DNA from: an uncultured Burkholderiales bacterium
Lineage (GTDB): Bacteria; Pseudomonadota; Gammaproteobacteria; Burkholderiales; Burkholderiaceae_C
Reading direction: 5' to 3'
Assembly: GCA_903856875.1 (NCBI GenBank)
Contig: CAIODE010000218.1
Span: 1 to 7,323, forward strand
DNA: 7,323 nt
A program made the position numbers and the translations under genes. Position 1 is the first letter of the stretch; each line of letters starts with the position of its first letter. This document shows positions 1 through 6,229 of the stretch, in pieces. A model generated the notes under the pieces. That model saw only the letters and a list, made by a program, of their open reading frames with translations, did not search any database and was not told the DNA's origin.

Positions 1-1039
1 TCTTGACCCGGCTGAATGAAGCCGGCAGTGCGGGTGGGTGCAAAAGAGCGGCAACCAAAGTGTGTGCCGATGGGTCTGGTGCATAAGAGGTCACATGGGA
101 GTTCACATTAGAGCTGACACGAGAGCTGACATGAGAACTGACTTGAGAAGTAGCGTGAGGCACCAAGCTGGCAATGGTTTGGCCAGCCTGTGCCATGGCG
201 CCTAGGCTGAGATGAACTGTGCTGACCTGACCCGCTTGCGGTGCCAACACACTGCTGGTTTTGCGCGATTGGATTTCGGCAGACTCTTGATCTAGGCTGG
301 CCAGGTTGCGGTCGAGTTGGAGCAGGTCTATGGCCAACTGCTTTTGAAGATGGGCCAAGTCGGCCTGAGATGAAATGTGTTCGCGTGCCAACGCAACACC
401 ATTGCGCAGTGTATTTTCTAAGCGCGATTGAAGGTCAATGAGTTCTTCTTGTTTGCTTTGCGCTTGAATGTCAGAGACAAAGCCTTCAGCCGCCATTTGC
501 TCAAACCGCGCAGAAGTTTTTTGCGCCAACGCAACCCTGCGCTTTGCCAAGGCATGTTCTTGAGTGGCTTGCACTGTTTCAAGTGACAAGGAACGAATGC
601 GATCTGTCAGATGCGTTTCACGTTGGCGGTTTTGAGCAACGCGCGAAGCGCGCTCAGCCGACAAGGTGCTGCGCCGCTGCGCCAAATGAGATGCCAATAA
701 GTTGGCTGTGCTGCCTTCGGCGGAGGTTTTGTCGGTGTTGACTACAAACAAAACTTGACCTTGTTGAACCCAGTCGCCTTCTTTCACCCTTTGTTCAAGC
801 AGCACGCCTGACATGGCGGTACTTAATTCCACCGTGCCCCATTGCGGCATGAGGACGCCAGGCACACGAACTTTGCGCGCCACTTTGCCCCAAGCCCCAA
901 ATGCCAACAAGGCACCCGCAAGCACCAAAGCGATGCTGGCCACGATGGTAAAGCGCGGATTGTGTGCAAGGTGAATAGGGCCCATCCAAGAGGCTTGCTT
1001 GGACAGGGTCACTTCTGAGCGAAAAAGTGGTGTGGTCAT
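1..1039 (-). CDS. HlyD-family periplasmic adaptor (CvaA/colicin-V export type), 3' end cut by window edge, probable frameshift
   Basis: Membrane-fusion protein that should link an inner-membrane ABC exporter to an outer-membrane channel for peptide or protein secretion. The 346 visible codons start MTTPLFRSEV, close to the usual MxxLFRxEA start of this family. Next come one membrane segment (about 30-50), the first lipoyl half (about 60-100, SGVLLEQRVKEGDWVQQGQ), a long alpha-helical hairpin (about 110-258), and the second lipoyl half (about 261-293, VLAPQAGQVSTV). Residues about 297-318 are a low-complexity xVSS repeat. The expected beta-barrel start, LFAPTRTAGFIQPGQ, is present but in the -1 frame after codon 331. 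The annotated frame instead reads LLHPPALPASFSRVK, which is unlike the family, so one T appears to be missing in the T4 run (plus strand 42-45). It may be a decaying gene or a sequence error. No strong ribosome binding site precedes the start. The partner ABC transporter is not in the window and would presumably lie to the left. Confidence 0.88.
   Translation of the reverse strand, partial: MTTPLFRSEVTLSKQASWMGPIHLAHNPRFTIVASIALVLAGALLAFGAWGKVARKVRVPGVLMPQWGTVELSTAMSGVLLEQRVKEGDWVQQGQVLFVVNTDKTSAEGSTANLLASHLAQRRSTLSAERASRVAQNRQRETHLTDRIRSLSLETVQATQEHALAKRRVALAQKTSARFEQMAAEGFVSDIQAQSKQEELIDLQSRLENTLRNGVALAREHISSQADLAHLQKQLAIDLLQLDRNLASLDQESAEIQSRKTSSVLAPQAGQVSTVHLSLGAMAQAGQTIASLVPHATSQVSSHVSSRVSSNVNSHVTSYAPDPSAHTLVAALLHPPALPASFSRVK
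91..162. repeat. 12-base tandem repeat inside the hlyD-like gene
   Basis: Six consecutive 12-base units begin at 91, 103, 115, 127, 139 and 151, with plus-strand consensus near TGACATGAGAGC. The units differ by a few bases each. A weaker seventh unit may precede them at 79-90. Because the unit is a multiple of three, it keeps the reading frame and encodes a minus-strand xVSS tetrapeptide series (QVSS, HVSS, RVSS, NVNS, HVTS). It sits between the second lipoyl half and the beta-barrel, where relatives usually have only a short linker. Expansion by replication slippage is inferred. Confidence 0.85.
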
Positions 1040-1075
1040 GTGTGAGTCAGTGAACAAGACCTCACAATACGAGTT

Positions 1076-1113
1076 TTGCAGGCAAACTTTGTTACATTGC
1101 CTTGCAAGCGCAA
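1076..1113. promoter_or_regulatory. Cluster of TTGC/GCAA dyads in a divergent spacer, possible operator
   Basis: The 91-base spacer between the divergent hlyD-like gene and gloC holds TTGC-AG-GCAA at 1076-1085, TTGC-CTT-GCAA at 1097-1107 and an overlapping TTGC-AAGC-GCAA at 1102-1113. The first two start 21 bases apart, about two helical turns. Together they also form an imperfect inverted repeat with one bulged base and an 11-base loop. I could not identify convincing -35/-10 pairs for either gene here. A repressor or activator site, or an RNA hairpin, is inferred only from symmetry and position. Confidence 0.3.
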
Positions 1114-1130
1114 CCCATTGAAATACCAGC

Positions 1131-1769
1131 ATGCTTCAGTACCAAACCATACCTGTCACGCCGTTTCAACAAAACTGCTCTTTGATTTGGGACGACCAAA
1201 CCCAGCAAGCGGCAGTGATCGATCCTGGTGGTGACCTCGACTTGATCTTGGGAGAGGTTCAGCAACGGGGTTTGAAGCTAGAGCAAATTTGGCTCACCCA
1301 CGCGCACATCGATCACGCAGGCGGTACGGCCGTCTTGGCGCGCAACTTGAACTTGCCCATCGTTGGCCCCCACCCCGGCGATCAATTTTGGATTGATCGC
1401 TTGTCCGATCAAAGTCGCATGTTTCAGTTTCCAGATGCAGAAATTTTCACACCCACGCGGTGGCTGGTGGATGGCGATACCGTGACGCTGGGGTCACACA
1501 CGCTTAACGTGCGACATTGCCCTGGACACACTCCGGGTCATGTGGTGTTTCATTCTCCTGAAATCAAGCGTGCGTTTGTGGGGGATGTTTTGTTTGCTGG
1601 GAGCATCGGGCGCACCGATTTTCCGCAAGGCGATCACGACACCTTGATTGCCAGCATCACAGAGCGTTTGTGGCCCATGGGCGATGACACCGTGTTCATT
1701 CCTGGCCACGGCCCTGAAAGCAGCTTTGGTCGCGAGCGACGCACGAACCCTTATGTCGGTGGAACCTGA
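1131..1769 (+). CDS. gloC: GloC/YcbL-type metallo-beta-lactamase-fold hydrolase (type II glyoxalase-like)
   Basis: A 212-residue cytosolic metallohydrolase of the YcbL/GloC group, whose E. coli member (about 215 residues) hydrolyses S-lactoylglutathione in the glyoxalase pathway. The metal site is complete: H57-A-H59-I-D61-H62 (THAHIDHAGG), H133 in PGHTPGH, D152 in VGD, and H193 in IPGHGP. The start (MLQYQTIPVTPFQQNCSLIW) and the stretches HCPGHTPGHVVFHSP and GRTDFPQGDH follow E. coli YcbL closely as I recall it. The long C-terminal substrate-binding domain of classical glyoxalase II is absent, as expected for this short group. The gene stands alone, divergent from the hlyD-like gene and convergent with the M48 gene, with only 32 bases between stop codons. 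The subfamily is well supported; the exact thioester substrate is inferred. Confidence 0.92.
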   Translation: MLQYQTIPVTPFQQNCSLIWDDQTQQAAVIDPGGDLDLILGEVQQRGLKLEQIWLTHAHIDHAGGTAVLARNLNLPIVGPHPGDQFWIDRLSDQSRMFQFPDAEIFTPTRWLVDGDTVTLGSHTLNVRHCPGHTPGHVVFHSPEIKRAFVGDVLFAGSIGRTDFPQGDHDTLIASITERLWPMGDDTVFIPGHGPESSFGRERRTNPYVGGT

Positions 1770-1777
1770 TACGGCGC

Positions 1778-1795
1778 AAGCCTGATCAGGGGCTT
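1778..1795. terminator. Possible weak hairpin between convergent stop codons
   Basis: Between the gloC and M48 stop codons, AAGCC pairs with GGCTT around an 8-base loop. The region also contains the perfect 10-base palindrome CCTGATCAGG at 1781-1790. Its position between converging genes would suit a shared terminator. The stem is short and has no clear T-tract on either strand, so support is weak. Confidence 0.25.
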
Positions 1796-1801
1796 AGGTT
1801 C

Positions 1802-2716
1802 TTAGTTGAGATGCGAGGCAGGTTGCGTTTGCAGTGCCTGCTCATAAAGCTGAGCGACTTTGGGCAAATTGGCTTCTAACTCATGAATGCGATTGTTGCC
1901 ACTTGGGTGCGTTGACAAAAAGCTGGGTTGATTCTTACCACCGCCGGTAGCGCCCAACATTTTCTTCCAAAGTTGCACACTGGCCTCGGGTTTGAAACCG
2001 CCGCGGGCTGCAATTTCAAGGCCGACCAGATCGGCTTCTGTTTCGTCGTCGCGGCCGTATTTCAAGGTGAGCAATTGGGTGCCTAAGTTGGCCGCAACAT
2101 CGCCTAGTTGGCCTAAGCCCAGCAACTGAGAGGCCACTGACAAACCCAAGCTCGTGGCCTTTGATTTGGCCAAACGCTCGCGCGAGTGCTCACGCAGAGC
2201 GTGCGCCATTTCGTGGCCCATGATCATGGCCACTTCATCGTCTGTGAGTTGCAGTTGATCCAAGATGCCGGTGTAAAACGCAATCTTGCCGCCAGGCATG
2301 CACCAAGCATTCAGTTGCTTGCTGCCAATCAAATTCACTTCCCACTTCCATTTGTGCGCATCGGGGTTCCACTGCGTTGTATACGGGATCAGTCTGGCGG
2401 CGATGGCGCGCAAGCGTTTGAGCTGCGGGTAATCGTCTGGGGCCAAGGCCCCTTTGCTATCGGCTTCACCCAAGGTCTGTCGATACTGTTGTCTGGCAGA
2501 AGCTTCCAGTGTTTCGGCTGGAATGAGTTTGCGCATGCTGGAAGCTTGGCCCACAGCGACCTGGGCCTGCGCAGTGCCAGCCAACAGCGCTGTGAAACCC
2601 AAGCCAGCCCCGCCCAGTTGATTCAAAAAAACACGTCGAGACGATCCCTCTGCTTCAGTGTTTGAAGCTGCCAAGGGATCAGACGCGTTCAAATTTGAAA
2701 AACATCGCCAGCACAT
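1802..2716 (-). CDS. M48-family zinc metallopeptidase with Tat-like signal peptide
   Basis: A 304-residue gluzincin protease, probably periplasmic and related in scale to LoiP/YggG-type M48 enzymes that act in envelope protein quality control. The zinc motif is H168-E169-M170-A171-H172 (MIMGHEMAHALREHS). The downstream E225-T-E-A-D229 supplies the third ligand in the usual M48 spacing. A STHPSGNNRIHEL block near residues 268-280 is also typical. Residues 25-51 form an export signal: S26-R27-R28-V-F-L-N matches the twin-arginine pattern, followed by a glycine/alanine/leucine-rich stretch and an AQA site that suggests cleavage before Q52. The 25-residue stretch before the twin arginines, with C2 and C5, is long. 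The upstream ATG lacks a clear Shine-Dalgarno sequence and no later ATG precedes the signal, so the exact start is uncertain. No TPR domain is present. The substrate is unknown. Confidence 0.9.
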   Translation of the reverse strand: MCWRCFSNLNASDPLAASNTEAEGSSRRVFLNQLGGAGLGFTALLAGTAQAQVAVGQASSMRKLIPAETLEASARQQYRQTLGEADSKGALAPDDYPQLKRLRAIAARLIPYTTQWNPDAHKWKWEVNLIGSKQLNAWCMPGGKIAFYTGILDQLQLTDDEVAMIMGHEMAHALREHSRERLAKSKATSLGLSVASQLLGLGQLGDVAANLGTQLLTLKYGRDDETEADLVGLEIAARGGFKPEASVQLWKKMLGATGGGKNQPSFLSTHPSGNNRIHELEANLPKVAQLYEQALQTQPASHLN

Positions 2717-2795
2717 GCTTGAATCATAGTGCCGCAGCCCAAGATTTCAAATCAGATCTTTCGCAAAAACTCATCGGAGCTTGGATAATGGCGAC

Positions 2796-4127
2796 ATGAC
2801 AGAAAAGACATTGACAGCTCAGCCCACTTTTTCATGGCTCGCTTCATGGCGTGTCTATTTGCAGCCTGCCAGTTTGCGCATGCTGTTGTTGGGCTTTTCC
2901 GCGGGCTTGCCGCTGCTGCTGGTCTTGGGTACTTTGAGCTTTCGTTTGCGTGAAGCCGGCATTGACCGCAGCACCATTGGCTACCTCAGTTGGGTGGGCC
3001 TGGCCTATGGCTTCAAGTGGGTTTGGGCGCCATTGGTAGATCGAATGCCCATCCCTTTCTTGACGCATCGTTTAGGTCGCAGGCGCAGTTGGCTGTTGTT
3101 GGCACAGGCCTTGGTCATGCTTGGCTTGGTGGGCATGGCGCTCAGCGACCCTGCCCAAACATTAGGGCCAGTGGTCTGGTGCGCTTTGTTGGTTGCCGTG
3201 GGTTCTGCCACACAAGACATTGCACTCGATGCATTTCGCATTGAATCAGCCGACCCCACACAGCAAGCCGCCTTGGCAGCCAGCTACCAAACGGGGTATC
3301 GATTGGCCATGATTTGGGCAGGCGCGGGCGTGTTGTGGGTGGCCGCTTGGGTTCAAGGCGAAAATGTCGTAGGCTATTTGCATGCAGCTTGGCAAACAGC
3401 TTACTTGGTCATGGCGCTGAGCATGTCGGTGGGCATGATCACTGTGATCATGTCCCAAGAACCCAGTCCCGCTGAATTGCCGCCCGCCAGAAATGTGAAG
3501 GAATGGCTGCAGGGTGCGTTGATCGACCCCTTTGCCGATTTCATCCAACGCTACAAATGGCAGGCCGCGTTGATATTGAGTTTGATTGCGGTCTACCGCA
3601 TCAGCGATGTGGTCATGGGCATCATGGCCAATCCGTTTTACGTGGACATGGGTTACACCAAGGCCGAGGTAGCCACTGTGACCAAAGTGTATGGTGTGCT
3701 CATGACACTGTTGGGTGCATTTGTAGGCGGCGTCATGGCCTTGCGCTGGGGGGTGATGCGCATTTTGATGTTGGGGGCCTTGCTCAGTGCCTTGAGCAAT
3801 CTGTTGTTTGCATGGTTGGCCGGCCATGGCCACGATGTGCGTGCATTGATTGCGGTGGTCTCGGCAGACAACTTGGCCAGTGGCATTGCTTCAGCAGCCT
3901 TCATTGCCTACTTGTCATCTTTGACCAACATCAAATACTCGGCCACGCAATATGCTTTGCTCAGTTCCATGATGTTGCTCTTGCCCAAATTCATTGCGGG
4001 TTTCTCGGGCGATTTTGTCAATGCCCATGGCTATGCCGACTTCTTCAATGCCACCGCTTTGTTGGGCATGCCTGTGCTAATTTTGGTGGCGCTGGCCTGG
4101 CATTTTCAACCTCCCGAGACAGACTGA
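2796..4127 (+). CDS. ampG: AmpG-like muropeptide permease (MFS transporter)
   Basis: A 443-residue polytopic inner-membrane protein of the AmpG branch of the major facilitator superfamily. AmpG imports GlcNAc-anhydroMurNAc peptides for peptidoglycan recycling, and in some bacteria this feeds beta-lactamase induction. Supporting stretches are LGFSAGLPLLLVLGTLSF in the first membrane helix, GYLSWVGLAYGFKWVWAPLVDR in the second, the SATQDIALDAFRIE motif near residues 137-150, and SATQYALLSS late in the protein. About 12 hydrophobic helices fit the sequence. E. coli AmpG is about 491 residues, so this protein is somewhat shorter at the C terminus. I chose the ATG at 2796. An in-frame TTG at 2781 would add five residues, but it lies only one base after a GGAG. 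The gene is divergent from the M48 protease and 92 bases ahead of the response regulator. AmpG paralogues with other substrates exist, so transport specificity is inferred. Confidence 0.85.
   Translation: MTEKTLTAQPTFSWLASWRVYLQPASLRMLLLGFSAGLPLLLVLGTLSFRLREAGIDRSTIGYLSWVGLAYGFKWVWAPLVDRMPIPFLTHRLGRRRSWLLLAQALVMLGLVGMALSDPAQTLGPVVWCALLVAVGSATQDIALDAFRIESADPTQQAALAASYQTGYRLAMIWAGAGVLWVAAWVQGENVVGYLHAAWQTAYLVMALSMSVGMITVIMSQEPSPAELPPARNVKEWLQGALIDPFADFIQRYKWQAALILSLIAVYRISDVVMGIMANPFYVDMGYTKAEVATVTKVYGVLMTLLGAFVGGVMALRWGVMRILMLGALLSALSNLLFAWLAGHGHDVRALIAVVSADNLASGIASAAFIAYLSSLTNIKYSATQYALLSSMMLLLPKFIAGFSGDFVNAHGYADFFNATALLGMPVLILVALAWHFQPPETD
3434..3452. repeat. Perfect 19-base palindrome inside the permease gene
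   Basis: CATGATCAC and GTGATCATG form perfect 9-base arms around a single central T. The sequence encodes part of the permease (M-I-T-V-I-M, itself near-palindromic as a peptide), so coding constraint may account for it. No function is assigned. Confidence 0.6.
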
Positions 4128-4145
4128 TTTACGAAACTTTACGAA
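4128..4145. promoter_or_regulatory. CpxR-box-like tandem repeat upstream of the response regulator
   Basis: TTTACGAA occurs twice, at 4128-4135 and 4138-4145, starting exactly 10 bases apart, right after the permease stop codon. Read on the minus strand, 4128-4142 is a perfect GTAAA-N5-GTAAA, the consensus of the E. coli CpxR box. OmpR-family regulators bind such direct repeats with about one-turn spacing. It lies 77 bases before the chosen regulator start, or 47 before the alternative ATG at 4190. Autoregulation of the downstream two-component operon is inferred. I could not place a convincing -35/-10 pair next to it. Confidence 0.5.
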
Positions 4146-4219
4146 GGCTTCAAGCATTTGTGGTGAGTTTGTTCTCGTCTAGGCGCATCATGTCGTCAGT
4201 GAGGCAGATAAGTGAAAGT

Positions 4220-4924
4220 ATGACCGCGCAACTTTTGATGATCGAAGACGATGAGCGTTTGGCCAAGATGGTAGGTGATTATCTTCGTCAATCGGGCTTT
4301 GGTTTTTCCCATGTGGGTGATGGTGCTGCAGGCTTGAGTGCGGTCCAAAAAAATTCGCCCAATTTGGTCATCTTGGATTTGATGCTGCCCGACATGGACG
4401 GTCTGCAAGTATGTCAAAAAATTCGCGCACTGTCTGGTGCACATGCGCAAACGCCAGTGCTCATGCTTACTGCCAAAGGCGATCCCATGGACCGCGTTGT
4501 GGGCTTAGAGTTGGGGGCCGACGATTATTTGCCCAAACCCTTTGAACCGCGTGAATTGTTGGCGCGCATTAGAGCCATTCTGCGGCGCAAAACAGAAGCC
4601 GTGTCAGACCATCCATCGCGCATGCAGTTTGGCAGTTTAGAAATTGATCGCGATGCGCGTGCAATTTCCGTGAAGGGCCAAATGTGCGAACTCACTTCGT
4701 ATCAATTTGACCTTTTGGTGGCCATGGCCGAGCGAGCGGGTCGGGTATTGTCGCGTGACCAAATCATGGAAGCAGTGCGAGGCCGTGAGATAGAGGCTTT
4801 TGACCGATCTATCGATGTGCACATGGGCCGAATTCGAGTGGCCATTGAAGACGATCCCAAATTGCCACAAAGAATTTTGACGGTTCGCGGTGTGGGCTAT
4901 GTGTTTGCCAAACAGCAGCCCTAA
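4220..4924 (+). CDS. OmpR-family response regulator, CpxR-like
   Basis: A 234-residue cytoplasmic transcription factor, normal length for the OmpR/PhoB family. The receiver domain (1-122) has the acidic pocket E9-D10-D11, phosphoacceptor D53 (VILDLMLPDMDG), T84 and K106 (LPKPF). The stretch LELGADDYLPKPFEPRELLARIRAILRR is very like CpxR. A winged-helix DNA-binding domain follows (about 135-230), with FDRSIDVHMGRIR in the recognition-helix region and the terminal TVRGVGYVF of the family. The start MTAQLLMIEDD gives a standard N terminus. An in-frame ATG at 4190 has a better Shine-Dalgarno (AGG, six bases upstream) and would add ten residues, so the true start is open. The same frame stays open far upstream through the permease gene, but that is overlap, not a fusion. 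The histidine kinase begins seven bases after the stop. CpxR is the closest named relative I recognise, with RstA an alternative. Confidence 0.93.
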   Translation: MTAQLLMIEDDERLAKMVGDYLRQSGFGFSHVGDGAAGLSAVQKNSPNLVILDLMLPDMDGLQVCQKIRALSGAHAQTPVLMLTAKGDPMDRVVGLELGADDYLPKPFEPRELLARIRAILRRKTEAVSDHPSRMQFGSLEIDRDARAISVKGQMCELTSYQFDLLVAMAERAGRVLSRDQIMEAVRGREIEAFDRSIDVHMGRIRVAIEDDPKLPQRILTVRGVGYVFAKQQP

Positions 4925-4931
4925 TTTCAAC

Positions 4932-6212
4932 ATGGCTTGGCGTTCTTCAATTTCTAAACATTTGTACCTGCGAATTTGGTTGGCGGTTGTGTTGGGTGTT
5001 GCCATCCTCATGCTGTTGGTTGGTTGGGCTTGGAGTTTGTCGGTAGAACATGTGGCGCACAACGGCCCTCAAGGTGTGCGTGAGTTGCAAGTGCGCAATG
5101 AACAAGGCGAGTTGTTGGCCATGGTGCCCGGACAACTGCAACGTGGCGTGGGCGTTAACTTTGAGCTCACCCTGCCAGATGGACAGAAGTTAAATCTCTT
5201 GCTTCCCCGTCGCCCTCCCATGGCTGGGCAGGGACCAGGTGAGGGCATGGGGCCGGGTGGTTTTAGCAGACCCATAGGCGGTATGCCACGCGATATATCG
5301 CCATGGTGGGCGCGGCCGCCCTATGGTTTTGTGTGGATGCTTTTGCTGGTGGGCTTGGCTGTGGCTTTGGGCGTCTATCCCATTGTTCGCAAACTCACAC
5401 AGCGCTTAGAGGTCTTGCAGCGAGACGTTCAACGCTGGGGCGAAGGTGATCTTGCAGTGCGCATGGCCGAGCAAGGACAAGATGAGGTGGCTGATTTGTC
5501 TCGCCGGTTCAACGCGGCCGCTGAACGCATTCAAAATTTAATGAGCTCACAGCAAGCCTTGTTGGCCTCTCAAAAATCATTGCTGGCCAATGCATCACAT
5601 GAGTTGCGCTCGCCACTCACGCGCATTCGAATGGGCCTTGAATTCATGGGAGGCGATCACAATGAAACGGCCAAGCAAGAAATTGCTCGCAACATCTCTG
5701 AACTCGATCAATTGATTGACGAAATTTTGTTGGCCAGCCGACTCGATGCGCAAGAGGCCGACATGGGCACAGTCGAAGTCGTTGATGTGATGGGTTTGTG
5801 TGCAGAAGAGTGTGCCCGCGTGGGTGCAGTGTTTGAAGTTCAAGCAGGCGTGCGCAACATTGAAATGCGAGGCGTTGTGAAGTTAATGCGCCGCTTAATT
5901 CGCAATCTCCTTGAAAACGCCAGTCGATATGGCGCTATCAAGGGCCCTGAGGATATTCAAGTGACGGCATCTGTGTCCGCAAGCGAATTAATTTTGACGG
6001 TCAGTGACAAAGGGCCTGGTGTGCCATTGGCTTACCGAGAGAAAATTTTTGAGCCCTTTTTTCGATTGCCTGGCGCTAGCGAGCGTACAGGCAGTGTGGG
6101 CTTGGGCTTGGCCTTGGTCAAGTCGATCGCACATCGACACAAGGGTCGGGTCACTTGTGAAGAGCGCAGTGGTGGCGGCGCTTGTTTTGTGGTTCGCTTG
6201 CCTAGGAACTAG
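4932..6212 (+). CDS. Sensor histidine kinase, CpxA-like, partner of the upstream regulator
   Basis: A 426-residue inner-membrane kinase that should phosphorylate and dephosphorylate the adjacent regulator. In order: membrane helix about 13-34, a periplasmic loop about 35-131, a second helix about 132-151, a HAMP linker about 152-205, and a dimerisation/phosphoacceptor domain with H223 in ASHELRSPLTR. The ATP-binding domain has the N box (NLLENA, N329), G1 (D359-K-G-P-G), F box (FEPFFR) and G2 (GSVGLGLALV) all intact. The sensor loop ends in a Gly/Pro/Met-rich stretch (about 92-128) without an obvious fold. I chose ATG 4932, seven bases after the regulator stop. An ATG at 4890 would overlap the regulator by 35 bases. 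No Shine-Dalgarno is visible before 4932, so translational coupling is likely. The layout and H box resemble CpxA, but the sensor region is different and the stimulus is unknown. Confidence 0.93.
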   Translation: MAWRSSISKHLYLRIWLAVVLGVAILMLLVGWAWSLSVEHVAHNGPQGVRELQVRNEQGELLAMVPGQLQRGVGVNFELTLPDGQKLNLLLPRRPPMAGQGPGEGMGPGGFSRPIGGMPRDISPWWARPPYGFVWMLLLVGLAVALGVYPIVRKLTQRLEVLQRDVQRWGEGDLAVRMAEQGQDEVADLSRRFNAAAERIQNLMSSQQALLASQKSLLANASHELRSPLTRIRMGLEFMGGDHNETAKQEIARNISELDQLIDEILLASRLDAQEADMGTVEVVDVMGLCAEECARVGAVFEVQAGVRNIEMRGVVKLMRRLIRNLLENASRYGAIKGPEDIQVTASVSASELILTVSDKGPGVPLAYREKIFEPFFRLPGASERTGSVGLGLALVKSIAHRHKGRVTCEERSGGGACFVVRLPRN

Positions 6213-6229
6213 GGTTTAAGCGCCAGACC

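Noticed and set aside
36..50. Programmed ribosomal frameshifting as the explanation of the frame switch in the hlyD-like gene
   Set aside because: The context GCT-CTT-TTG does not form a canonical X-XXY-YYZ slippery heptamer, and four T's are too few for typical transcriptional slippage. Indel or sequence error is simpler.
91..162. 12-base repeats considered as a CRISPR array or iteron origin
   Set aside because: The units are directly adjacent without spacers, are degenerate, stay in frame within a coding gene and encode a regular tetrapeptide series.
795..989. Short minus-strand open frame near the hlyD-like start
   Set aside because: The hlyD-like reading frame covers this stretch with recognisable domains. 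This is another frame of the same DNA.
2186..2665. 159-residue open frame antisense to the M48 peptidase
   Set aside because: The opposite strand encodes a full zinc protease with intact motifs. This frame has no family resemblance.
2717..2795. Search for promoters in the spacer between the M48 gene and the permease
   Set aside because: No -35/-10 pair with acceptable spacing could be named on either strand, so none is annotated although promoters must lie nearby.
3246..3833. 195-residue open frame antisense to the permease
   Set aside because: It is a His/Gln-rich shadow of permease codons with no recognisable domain or ribosome binding site.
3503..4219. Long open frame upstream of and in frame with the response regulator, giving an apparent 473-residue fusion protein
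   Set aside because: The upstream part lies out of frame inside the clearly coding permease gene. Its translation is rich in Cys, His and Gly and resembles no domain. Receiver homology begins only at about 4220.
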